Shown: positions 35,547-43,544 of the stretch, piece after piece
Layout: the number at the start of each line of letters is the position of its first letter
How positions within the stretch are numbered: the first letter of the stretch is position 1
Origin: Candidatus Omnitrophota bacterium
Lineage (GTDB): Bacteria > Omnitrophota > Gorgyraeia > Gygaellales > Profunditerraquicolaceae
NCBI GenBank assembly: GCA_026387405.1
Contig: JAPLLV010000031.1
Span: 1-49,845, forward strand
DNA length: 49,845 bases
Direction of reading: 5' to 3'
Program-made: the position numbers and the translations under genes
Notes under the pieces: generated by a model
What the model was told of the DNA's origin: nothing
What the model saw: only the letters and a program-made list of their open reading frames with translations
The model's database searches: none

Positions 35547-37719
35547 CAAGAAGGCAATCGTTCTTTTGTCAGGCGGATTGGATTCAGCGACTACGCTGTA
35601 CATCGCCAAAAAGCAGAAATTTAAATGTCTCTGTCTAATTTTTGATTACGGTCAGCGCCACCGCAGGGAAATAGTGTCAGCTAAAAAAATCGCGCGGAGC
35701 GCGGGCTGCAAATGGCAGATCGTAAAAATCTCCTTACCCTGGAAAGGTTCGAGCCTGCTGGATAAAAGTATTGCTTTTACCAACGACCAGCCCCGCCTGC
35801 CTAGTGATACGCGGGGCGGGCAGGGACTAACGACTAACGACCAAGCAGGCATTCCCAATACCTATGTCCCCGGCCGCAACATCATATTTTTGAGCTTTGC
35901 CTTATCTTGCGCCGAGGCAATCGGCGCGCAGGCAATATTTATCGGAGCAAACGCCATAGATTTTTCGGTTGCTATTGATAGCAAGGTAATCAAAAAAGAC
36001 GATGGTTTAATTCCGATTCAAAGGTGCAGTATCGGTGATTACATATTGAGTATGGATAGAGATACTTTGAAAATTCGATGGAGCAGGGTTCAGGGGCTAA
36101 TAAGACATAAATATTTCAGCCAAATCATGTATCGAATTGTTACAGAACATGGTAGAGAAATAATCGTTTCTAATGGGCATTCACTTTTTACATTAAATGA
36201 TGAAGGGATAATACAGCCAATCAAAGTAGACTGTATCAAAAAAGGAGATTATATATTGGCCCCTTCTAAGCTAAAAATGTTCAGTAATATTAATAGCTTG
36301 AATTTATTAGACTTATTAGCTAATGAAGAATACCTTTTCATTATGCATCCTAAGCTTGGTTGTTTAATAAAACATTACAAAAATGAACGGGAGAGATGGT
36401 GGAAAAGAACCAATGTTATGCCTCTAAACATCTACAATAATCTTTTTAGGATGCATTTAAAGATTAAAGATGATGAAATCCTAATTAAGTCTAGGAAAGA
36501 TAGAGAACGAGCAATTCCGGCAGTGATGAAACTTAATAAGATTTTATCTTTCTTTTTTGGGTTATGGTTGGCTGAAGGAAGTTACGGGAAAAGAGGGGCT
36601 GTCTGTATTTCATGCGGTAATGAAGAAGCCACAATAAATTTTAGAGATGTGTGTAGAATCTTTAGTGCTAAAATGAGTGTAAGAAAAAACAAGATTGATA
36701 AGTCAATGAGTTCACCTTTGTTGATGAAGATAATGAAGAGGTTAGGGTTTGTAGGTAAGGCGAGAACAAAAATAGTGCCTCCGATTATCTATGATTTACC
36801 GCTTGAATTACAAGCTGCATTTTTGCGCGGTTTCATAATTGGAGATGGTTCGGTTAGTAAAGACGGAGCTGTCGGCATATACTCTGCGAGTAAACCGTTA
36901 ATCAATAGTATCCAAGACTTATTGCTCAATTTTAACATCATTGCATATAAAAAACAAAATAAGCATAAAAAGACAAATTTCTACGATAAACCTTCTACCA
37001 TTTATTGTTTAATGATTGAGAACAGCATCGATAAACAGTTTTTTTTGAAATTCATCGGCAACATTAATAATAAAATTAGATTATCGCCAACTTATCGTTC
37101 AAGAATAAGAGGCATTCCACCATACAAAAAATTGAATGATGAACTTAAGTTATGCAGAACTCCTGTCGCAATTACTAAGATAAAAAATGCAATTAGAAAT
37201 AATGGAATATATACAGAAAACCGTTTTGACAGGAAACTCCTTCTAAAACTTATACCTCAAACGGCAGATAGAACTTTAAAAGAAAAGTGGAGTTCTTTGG
37301 TTAATAACGATCTTATATTTGCTAAAGTTGAACAGAAAAGAAGGGTCCCGTATATTAATAAATATATTTATGATGTATCTGTAGAAAACAATCAAAATTT
37401 CGTTTGTGATGGAGTTATAGCTCATAATAGCGGTTATCCGGATTGCCGTCCGGAATTCTACCGGGCCTTTAGTCATGTGATCGCGACAGGCACTAAAGCC
37501 GGCTCAGAAAGAAAAAAGATTGCCGTCGAAACACCCTTGATCCATTTGGGAAAGGCAGAGATCATAAAATTAGGTTTTAGCCTGGGCGTGCCTTTTGAAA
37601 AGACCTGGTCGTGCTATAGGGGCGCCGGCGTTCCCTGCGGGAAATGTGACAGCTGTTTTTATCGCGCCAAGGGTTTTAAAGAAGCGGGGATCAGGGATCC
37701 ATTGTTAAGGAGCAGATAA
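35539..37719 (+). CDS. queC: 7-cyano-7-deazaguanine synthase containing an intein
   Basis: Exteins VLLSGGLDSATTLYIA...IFIGANAIDF and SGYPDCRPEFYRAFS...CGKCDSCFYRAKGF (QueC), interrupted by a 488-aa insert. Confidence 0.95.
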   Translation: MNSKKAIVLLSGGLDSATTLYIAKKQKFKCLCLIFDYGQRHRREIVSAKKIARSAGCKWQIVKISLPWKGSSLLDKSIAFTNDQPRLPSDTRGGQGLTTNDQAGIPNTYVPGRNIIFLSFALSCAEAIGAQAIFIGANAIDFSVAIDSKVIKKDDGLIPIQRCSIGDYILSMDRDTLKIRWSRVQGLIRHKYFSQIMYRIVTEHGREIIVSNGHSLFTLNDEGIIQPIKVDCIKKGDYILAPSKLKMFSNINSLNLLDLLANEEYLFIMHPKLGCLIKHYKNERERWWKRTNVMPLNIYNNLFRMHLKIKDDEILIKSRKDRERAIPAVMKLNKILSFFFGLWLAEGSYGKRGAVCISCGNEEATINFRDVCRIFSAKMSVRKNKIDKSMSSPLLMKIMKRLGFVGKARTKIVPPIIYDLPLELQAAFLRGFIIGDGSVSKDGAVGIYSASKPLINSIQDLLLNFNIIAYKKQNKHKKTNFYDKPSTIYCLMIENSIDKQFFLKFIGNINNKIRLSPTYRSRIRGIPPYKKLNDELKLCRTPVAITKIKNAIRNNGIYTENRFDRKLLLKLIPQTADRTLKEKWSSLVNNDLIFAKVEQKRRVPYINKYIYDVSVENNQNFVCDGVIAHNSGYPDCRPEFYRAFSHVIATGTKAGSERKKIAVETPLIHLGKAEIIKLGFSLGVPFEKTWSCYRGAGVPCGKCDSCFYRAKGFKEAGIRDPLLRSR
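35779..35845. repeat. Heptamer family 2 array inside queC with a nested GC-rich palindrome-like insert
   Basis: accaacgacca[gccccgcctgcctagtgatacgcggggcgggcaggg]actaacgactaacgaccaag. Confidence 0.75.
35965..37428 (+). mobile_element. Intein in QueC with LAGLIDADG endonuclease domain
   Basis: N-terminal Ser splice block (SVAIDSKVIKK..), VSNGHSLFTL block B-like, FFFGLWLAEGSYG and FLRGFIIGDGSVSKDG LAGLIDADG motifs, C-terminal YIYDVSVENNQNFVCDGVIAHN followed by +1 Ser. Confidence 0.93.
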
Positions 37720-37721
37720 AA

Positions 37722-38393
37722 ATGAAAGGCCGGATTAACGAGGTATTTAAGAGTGTCCAGGGCGAAGGCCCCTATGCGGGCGAAGAGCAGGTCTTCGTGC
37801 GTTTATTCGGCTGCAATTTGAGCTGCAGATTTTGCGATACGCCTTTGAAGGGCTTTCGCGAATATGAGCCACAGGAGCTCCTGGAAGACATAAAGTCGCA
37901 TAAACAGGAAGTGCATTCCGTGTCCTTTACCGGAGGGGAGCCGCTTTTGCAGAGAGATTTCTTAAGGGAGGTGTTGATGCTTACCTCTCAGGCGGGATAT
38001 AAGAATTACCTTGAGACCAACGGCACGCTATTCTCCGAATTAAAAGGTCTGATAGATTTTGTGGATATTGTGGCCATGGATTTCAAATTATCCAGTTCCG
38101 CAGGCATGGGAGATCTCCTGTGGATGCACCGCAGGTTCCTGGAGATCGCCTCAAAAAAAGAGGTTTTCATAAAGGCGGTTGTCTGCGCGACAACAACCGA
38201 GAGCGACCTGGCTGAAAGCTTAAAATTAATAAAAGAAGTAAAGCGCGACGCGATCTTAGTGCTGCAGCCTAATAGCCGCGAAGCGGGACCCCAGCTTCAG
38301 GATAAATTAGCTCGTTTCAAAGAACTGAGTGAGGCTGAAGGCGTGGATACGCGCGTCATCCCGCAGATGCATAAGGAGTGGGGAGTCAAGTAG
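37722..38393 (+). CDS. queE: 7-carboxy-7-deazaguanine synthase (radical SAM)
   Basis: FKSVQGEGPYAGEEQVFVRLFGCNLSCRFCDTP; FTGGEPLLQ. Confidence 0.95.
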   Translation: MKGRINEVFKSVQGEGPYAGEEQVFVRLFGCNLSCRFCDTPLKGFREYEPQELLEDIKSHKQEVHSVSFTGGEPLLQRDFLREVLMLTSQAGYKNYLETNGTLFSELKGLIDFVDIVAMDFKLSSSAGMGDLLWMHRRFLEIASKKEVFIKAVVCATTTESDLAESLKLIKEVKRDAILVLQPNSREAGPQLQDKLARFKELSEAEGVDTRVIPQMHKEWGVK

Positions 38394-38422
38394 TCGTTAG
38401 TCGTTGGTCGCTAGTCGTTGGT
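38393..38422. repeat. Heptamer family 2 array directly after queE
   Basis: gtcgtta gtcgttg gtcgcta gtcgttg g. Confidence 0.85.
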
Positions 38423-38442
38423 AAAGAAAAAAAGGATAAGGC

Positions 38443-38835
38443 GTGAAGAAGAAATCTTTGTATGAAGGGTTGCAGAAGGGTGTGCGGAAATTAAAAACGC
38501 CTGGAATAGAGGTCTGGAAGAATCAATATCCGGATAAAACATATTCCATACAGTTAGAAGTTCCCGAATTTACCTGTATTTGTCCAAAGACCGGGTTGCC
38601 GGATTTTGCCGTTATCACTATAGAATACTCTCCGCGCAAATACTGTATCGAGCTAAAGTCTTTTAAGATGTACACAATTTTCTTCCGTAATGTCGGGATA
38701 TTCCACGAACATCTCATTAATAAGATGCTTGAAGATTTCGTACTTGCCTGCAGGCCGCGCCGGGCTAAGATCAAAGGGGTATTTAATCCACGCGGCGGGA
38801 TCACTACTACCGTCAGCCGGGAGTATAAGGGATGA
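38443..38835 (+). CDS. queF: NADPH-dependent 7-cyano-7-deazaguanine reductase
   Basis: EFTCICPKTGLPDFAVITIEYSPRKYCIELKSFKMYTIFFRNVGIFHEHLIN; GTG start. Confidence 0.95.
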   Translation: MKKKSLYEGLQKGVRKLKTPGIEVWKNQYPDKTYSIQLEVPEFTCICPKTGLPDFAVITIEYSPRKYCIELKSFKMYTIFFRNVGIFHEHLINKMLEDFVLACRPRRAKIKGVFNPRGGITTTVSREYKG

Positions 38836-39653
38836 GAAAGATATCAGCGCGAATGATAACTGATACGGTCGCGGGTTTATGTGTTAAGGCTAATCTGATA
38901 TTGAGGGATGATGTATTGTCGGCATTAAAGACGGCTTTTGCCCTGGAGACTAACGCAAGGGCTAAAGGAATAATCAAGGCAATTATTGAGAATGCCCGCG
39001 TTGCCCGGGTAGATAAGCTTGCTATATGCCAGGATACCGGGATGCCGGTGGTATTTGCCCAGATCGGACGTGAGGTAGTGATCGAGGGCAATTTTAACGC
39101 AGCGATAAATAAGGGGATTGAGTCAGGATATAGAAAGGCGTGTTTAAGGAGTTCGATAGTAGAAGATCCGTTATCGCGCGGAAGGGCCCGGTATACCCCG
39201 GCGGTAATACATATTGGGATGGTAAATTCGAATAAATTGAAATTAACCGTATTGCCCAAGGGTTTTGGCTGCGAGAATAAATCTCAAGCCTTGATGTTTA
39301 AGCCCACGGCAGATATAAGCGAGATAAAAAAATTTATAGTCAACGCGGTAAAAATTGCAGGCCCGGATGCCTGTCCGCCGTATGTGGTGGGCGTGGGTAT
39401 AGGAGGGACGGCTGATTATGCCTCGTTATTGGCGAAGAAGGCCTTATTGCGAAAGATAAAAAGTAAAAAATCAAAATTAGAAAAAGAATTATTGGGGAAA
39501 ATTAATAAGCTCAACATCGGCCCCATGGGCCTAGGCGGCAAGACAACGGCCTTGGCGGTTAATATTGAAACTTATCCTACGCACATCGCCGGACTGCCGG
39601 TGGCGGTGAATATCAGCTGCCACGCCTTAAGGAGCGCTACAGCAGTACTATAG
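38832..39653 (+). CDS. Class I fumarate hydratase, alpha/N-terminal subunit
   Basis: CQDTGMPVVFAQIG; PKGFGCENKS; GVGIGGTADYA; GPMGLGGKTTALAV. Confidence 0.93.
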   Translation: MRKISARMITDTVAGLCVKANLILRDDVLSALKTAFALETNARAKGIIKAIIENARVARVDKLAICQDTGMPVVFAQIGREVVIEGNFNAAINKGIESGYRKACLRSSIVEDPLSRGRARYTPAVIHIGMVNSNKLKLTVLPKGFGCENKSQALMFKPTADISEIKKFIVNAVKIAGPDACPPYVVGVGIGGTADYASLLAKKALLRKIKSKKSKLEKELLGKINKLNIGPMGLGGKTTALAVNIETYPTHIAGLPVAVNISCHALRSATAVL

Positions 39654-39659
39654 TAAAAA

Positions 39660-39735
39660 TGCGATTACTTCACTTCGTTCGCAATGATATGTGGTAGTCA
39701 TTGCGAGGGAGCGAAGCGACCGAAGCAATCTCTGA
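39660..39735. repeat. MITE/REP-like interspersed repeat, third copy, between fumarase subunit genes
   Basis: gcgattacttcacttcgttcgcaatgat...gtcattgcgagggagcgaagcgaccgaagcaatctc. Confidence 0.85.
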
Positions 39736-39736
39736 T

Positions 39737-40261
39737 ATGAAAAGAATAGTAACACCTTTAAATAAAGGACAGATCAAACAACTAAACTCGGGGGATGAGG
39801 TTTTGTTAAGCGGTGTTATTTATACTGCCCGCGATCAGGCGCATAAAAGGCTGGACGAGACAATCAAAAGAGGCAGGAAGCTTCCGATAGATCTAAAAGG
39901 CGCGGTTATTTATTATTGTGGCCCGACAAGAACTCCCAAAGGAAAAGTTATCGGTTCTTGCGGCCCAACCACCAGTTCGCGCATGGACGCCTTTACGCCC
40001 GCCTTGCTTAAGAAGGTCGGCCTGAAAGCCATGATCGGCAAAGGGGCCAGGTCAAAAGACGTAGTCAGGGCGATTAAAAAACACAAAGCAGTTTATTTCC
40101 TGGCCTATGCCGGATGCGGGGCTCTTATAGCCGGATATATTAAAAAGGCAAAAACCATTCTCTACAAAGACCTGGGGGCTGAGGCGATCCACAGGTTAGA
40201 GGTAAAAGATTTACCTCTCATAGTTGCCATTGATTCGCGAGGGAGAGATATTTATAGTTAA
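39737..40261 (+). CDS. Class I fumarate hydratase, beta/C-terminal subunit
   Basis: LLSGVIYTARDQAHKRL; YYCGPTRTPKGKVIGSCGPTTSSRMD; start reassigned from 39701 because the 39701 start lies in the repeat. Confidence 0.92.
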   Translation: MKRIVTPLNKGQIKQLNSGDEVLLSGVIYTARDQAHKRLDETIKRGRKLPIDLKGAVIYYCGPTRTPKGKVIGSCGPTTSSRMDAFTPALLKKVGLKAMIGKGARSKDVVRAIKKHKAVYFLAYAGCGALIAGYIKKAKTILYKDLGAEAIHRLEVKDLPLIVAIDSRGRDIYS

Positions 40262-40296
40262 GGCATCTGGGCCAATGTTCACTACTGTGAAAGGAT
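40262..40296 (+). repeat. Structured intergenic element, copy C (partial), upstream of rph
   Basis: ggcatctgggccaatgttcactactgtgaaaggat; shares the tgggcca.t.ttcac-loop-gtgaa portion of copies A and B. Confidence 0.55.
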
Positions 40297-40302
40297 AATA
40301 TT

Positions 40303-41043
40303 ATGAAACGCATAGACGGACGAGCCGCCAATGAATTAAGAAAATGTAAGATCACGCGCCATTACCTCAAATTTCCCGAAGGTTCCTGTCTTATAGAGCT
40401 GGGTAATACCAGAGTCATTTGCACTGCCTCGGTTGAGGATAAAGTGCCGCCCTTTTTGAAGAATTCAGGAACAGGGTGGGTGACCGCGGAATACGGGATG
40501 CTTCCGCGTTCCTGCGACAAGCGTATCCCGCGCGGTAAAGATTCCGGCAGGACCTATGAGATACAGCGCCTGGTAGGCAGATCCTTGCGCACGGTTACCG
40601 AATTAAATAAATTGGGCGAGCGCACGATCTGGATCGACTGCGATGTGATCCAGGGGGACGGCGGAACGCGCACTGCCTCGATCACGGGAAGTTTTGTGGC
40701 GCTGGCCGATGCGCTGCATAAATTGCAAAAGGACGGGTTGTTCGGCAGCCTGCCCGCCAAGGGTTCAGTGGCGGGCCTGCCTATCAAAGACTTTGTCGCC
40801 GCTACCAGCGTCGGGATATTTGACGGAGAACATATACTTGATCTGTGCTATGAAGAGGATTCTAAGGCGGAAGTGGATATGAATATCGTGATGACCGGAA
40901 GCGGAGAATTCATAGAGATCCAGGGAACGGCCGAGCGCAAGCCGTTCAGTAAAGTTCATATGGACAAGTTGTTGGTCCTGGCCAAAAAAGGCGTTGAGGA
41001 TTTGATCGAAATTCAGAAGGGCCTTTTAAAAAGCGTGCTTTGA
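40303..41043 (+). CDS. rph: Ribonuclease PH
   Basis: [61 protein letters not shown]. Confidence 0.97.
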   Translation: MKRIDGRAANELRKCKITRHYLKFPEGSCLIELGNTRVICTASVEDKVPPFLKNSGTGWVTAEYGMLPRSCDKRIPRGKDSGRTYEIQRLVGRSLRTVTELNKLGERTIWIDCDVIQGDGGTRTASITGSFVALADALHKLQKDGLFGSLPAKGSVAGLPIKDFVAATSVGIFDGEHILDLCYEEDSKAEVDMNIVMTGSGEFIEIQGTAERKPFSKVHMDKLLVLAKKGVEDLIEIQKGLLKSVL

Positions 41044-41651
41044 TGGAATTAGTTGTTGCCACCAAGAATAAGAAGAAGCTCAAAGAGATCAGGGATATCT
41101 GGAAGAATTTAGGACTTGAAGTAAGTTCTCTGGCGGATTATCCGCGGGCTCCCCGTATTATCGAGAACGGCAAGACGTTCAAAGAAAATGCGGTCAAAAA
41201 AGCGGTCAAGACAGCCCGTTTCACCGGAAAACTTACTCTGGGTGAAGATTCCGGGCTTTGCGTGGAGGCTTTAAAGGGGAGACCAGGGGTTTATTCATCC
41301 CGGTTTTCCGGTAGAAACAAGAGCGACCCTCAGAATAACCTGAAGGTGCTGCGTTTATTGGGAGATCTGCCTCCGGCAAAGAGAAAAGCTTATTATATCT
41401 GCGCCGTGGCTTTGGCTGATCAAGACGGAGTGGTCGGTGTAGTAGAAGGAAGGTGCGATGGCAGGATCGGTTTTCAACCCAAGGGCACCAGCGGTTTCGG
41501 ATACGACCCTTTGTTTATAATTCCCGAATATAACAAGACCTTTGCGCAATTGGGCGAGCGTATAAAACACAAGATGAGCCATCGTTTCCACGCCCTTGAA
41601 AAAGCCAAAAAGATCATCGAGAAATATATTGAGGGAAAGAAGAGCGGTTGA
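41040..41651 (+). CDS. rdgB: XTP/dITP pyrophosphatase (RdgB/HAM1)
   Basis: [46 protein letters not shown]. Confidence 0.95.
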   Translation: MMELVVATKNKKKLKEIRDIWKNLGLEVSSLADYPRAPRIIENGKTFKENAVKKAVKTARFTGKLTLGEDSGLCVEALKGRPGVYSSRFSGRNKSDPQNNLKVLRLLGDLPPAKRKAYYICAVALADQDGVVGVVEGRCDGRIGFQPKGTSGFGYDPLFIIPEYNKTFAQLGERIKHKMSHRFHALEKAKKIIEKYIEGKKSG

Positions 41652-41708
41652 TATAATTGAACCGTAAAATGTATTTCGTATATATATAAAAATTAAAGAA
41701 ATTTGTAA

Positions 41709-41786
41709 CGGGGCGTAGCTCAGTTTGGCTAGAGCGTTTGGTTTGGGACCAAAAGGCCACAGGTTCAAGTCCTGTCGCCCCGACCA
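41709..41786 (+). tRNA. tRNA-Pro (UGG), CCA encoded
   Basis: CGGGGCG acceptor, loop UUUGGGA, GUUCAAGUC T-arm, 3' CGCCCCGACCA. Confidence 0.96.
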
Positions 41787-41790
41787 GTTA

Positions 41791-41846
41791 GCTAATGGCA
41801 CGTAGCATATGGCAAATGGCACGTAGCAGAGGGCACATGGCCGGAT
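41791..41846 (+). repeat. Heptamer family 1 array, left-type, 8 degenerate units
   Basis: gctaatg gcacgta gcatatg gcaaatg gcacgta gcagagg gcacatg gccggat. Confidence 0.9.
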
Positions 41847-42197
41847 ATGTTTAGATTTGAGGAACTAGATATCTGGAAGCTCGCAGTGGATTACGCTCAC
41901 GATATTTATACCATTGCAAATAAATTTCCTCTTAATGAGCAGTATAACGTTACTTCACAACTTAAAAGAGCTGGTTTATCAATTTCGAACAACATCGCTG
42001 AAGGGTCGGGTGTTACGACAAACAAAAATTTTAGTTCGTTCTTAGATATCAGCGTATCATCTGCTTTAGAGACAGTAAACATTTTGTATTTTGCGGCTCG
42101 AAGAGGTTATATTAGCGAATCTGAACGATTAAACTATTACCAAAAAGCCGAAACATTAATTAAGAAGATCAGAGCATTTAAGAATTCTTTGAAATAG
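41847..42197 (+). CDS. Four-helix-bundle protein (23S rRNA intervening sequence/S23 family, Avd-like fold)
   Basis: FEELDIWKLAVDYAHDIYTIANKFP..YNVTSQLKRAGLSISNNIAEGSG....FLDISVSSALETVNILYFAARRGYIS. Confidence 0.92.
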   Translation: MFRFEELDIWKLAVDYAHDIYTIANKFPLNEQYNVTSQLKRAGLSISNNIAEGSGVTTNKNFSSFLDISVSSALETVNILYFAARRGYISESERLNYYQKAETLIKKIRAFKNSLK

Positions 42198-42230
42198 CCT
42201 ATTTGCTATTTGCAATATGCTATTTGCAAA
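42197..42230 (+). repeat. Heptamer family 1 array, right-type
   Basis: gcctatt tgctatt tgcaata tgctatt tgcaaac; ends 3 bp before tRNA-Arg. Confidence 0.85.
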
Positions 42231-42233
42231 CCT

Positions 42234-42310
42234 GCGCCTGTAGCTCAAATGGACAGAGCATCTGCCTTCTAAGCCGAGGGTTGGCCGTTCGATTCGGCCC
42301 AGGCGCGCCA
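42234..42310 (+). tRNA. tRNA-Arg (UCU), CCA encoded
   Basis: GCGCCUG/CAGGCGC acceptor; loop CUUCUAA; GUUCGAUUC T-arm; GCCA end. Confidence 0.95.
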
Positions 42311-42317
42311 AATTTAA

Positions 42318-43481
42318 ATGAAACTGACGATAAGAATATTCCTGGTGATCATTCTGGCCGTAGCCTTGATTTTATGCTCGGTTTTTGTCTTTTTTTCAAT
42401 ACGCGGCAAAGATTTAATAGTCAGAGAACTGCAAAATGCCACCCAAAAAAAGGTAAGTATAGATTATTTCGCGCTTCACCTTCCTTCGGAGATAACGCTC
42501 GGTAATATTGATATCAACGGTTTGGCCAGGGTGCGCTCTGTGGTCATCCGTCCGAATATAATCGAGTGTCTCACCGGGCGCCTGGTGTTTGATAAAATCG
42601 CGCTGCAAGGCCTTGAGTTTACTTATGTGAAGGCAGGGTCTGCCCCGGAGTCCATCTTTCAGCCCGCGGAGGATTTCCGAAAAAAGATGCCTTTTGCCCG
42701 GGGTATATTTATCAAAAATCTCGATTCCGCGTCCGGTAAAGTTGATTTCATCGACCGGTCTGTAGGCAGCGGAGGCCTGGAGCTTCGTCTTGATGAACTG
42801 AGTTTTTCGTTCCATAATTTGACATTTTTTGCGCATTCCGTAGTGACAAAATTTACTTTGAAGGCAGAGATTCCCTGGCATGAAGGTCAAGGAAAAGGGA
42901 GCGTGGAGGCTAAAGGTTGGTTTGACCTGGGCAAGAAAGATATGGAAGCCACGCTCAAGGTAGCGGATATAGACGCCGTTTATCTTTCTCCTTATTATGC
43001 CGGTTGGCTGAACCTTGACAATGCGCGCATCGATAAGGCAAGGTTTGATTTTAATAGTGCGATACAGGGAGAGGACAATAACCTTACGGCGCTGTGTCAT
43101 CTGGAATTAAAGGATATTGTATTTAAACCGCGGTCCCCCAAGGAAGAGCTGAAGAAGGAGGAACGGGCGGTCAATACCGTGATAGGCGCTTTTAAGGCCA
43201 TGGACAACGGTAAGATGTTCGTGGATTTTGTCGTCAGCACCAGGATGGACCGGCCGGAATTCGGTCTCGCCAATATCAAGGCCGCCGTTAAAGATAAAAT
43301 GACGCAGGCCAGGCAGGCGAATCGCCTGACAGTCCAGAAGGCCGCGTTATTGCCCGGTAAAGTATTCGGTGGGACCGTAAAAGGGACCACGGATATAACC
43401 AGGGCGCTTATCGGCGGGACTTTAAGCCTGGGTAAAGAATTGAAAAAGGCCTTTGAGATAGCTTTTCAAAAGGAAAGATAG
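42318..43481 (+). CDS. AsmA/DUF748-like membrane-anchored protein
   Basis: N-terminal TM then SIDYFALHLPSEITLGNIDINGLARVRSVVIRPNI..FDKIALQGLEFTYV repetitive beta pattern. Confidence 0.6.
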   Translation: MKLTIRIFLVIILAVALILCSVFVFFSIRGKDLIVRELQNATQKKVSIDYFALHLPSEITLGNIDINGLARVRSVVIRPNIIECLTGRLVFDKIALQGLEFTYVKAGSAPESIFQPAEDFRKKMPFARGIFIKNLDSASGKVDFIDRSVGSGGLELRLDELSFSFHNLTFFAHSVVTKFTLKAEIPWHEGQGKGSVEAKGWFDLGKKDMEATLKVADIDAVYLSPYYAGWLNLDNARIDKARFDFNSAIQGEDNNLTALCHLELKDIVFKPRSPKEELKKEERAVNTVIGAFKAMDNGKMFVDFVVSTRMDRPEFGLANIKAAVKDKMTQARQANRLTVQKAALLPGKVFGGTVKGTTDITRALIGGTLSLGKELKKAFEIAFQKER

Positions 43482-43544
43482 AGACGAGGAACAAACGGCG
43501 GGTGTTCAATGAATATCCCGATCCCGCAGCCAAAATACTAGACG

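Noticed and set aside
39701-39736. Start MRGSEATEAISD for fumarase beta
   Set aside because: Encoded by the interspersed repeat; ATG at 39737 matches the family start.
33138-42230. CRISPR array interpretation of the repeat clusters
   Set aside because: Period is only 7 bp with no spacers of CRISPR size and no cas genes.
42414-43100. 228-aa minus-strand ORF
   Set aside because: Antisense to the AsmA/DUF748-like gene with no recognisable domain; shadow ORF.
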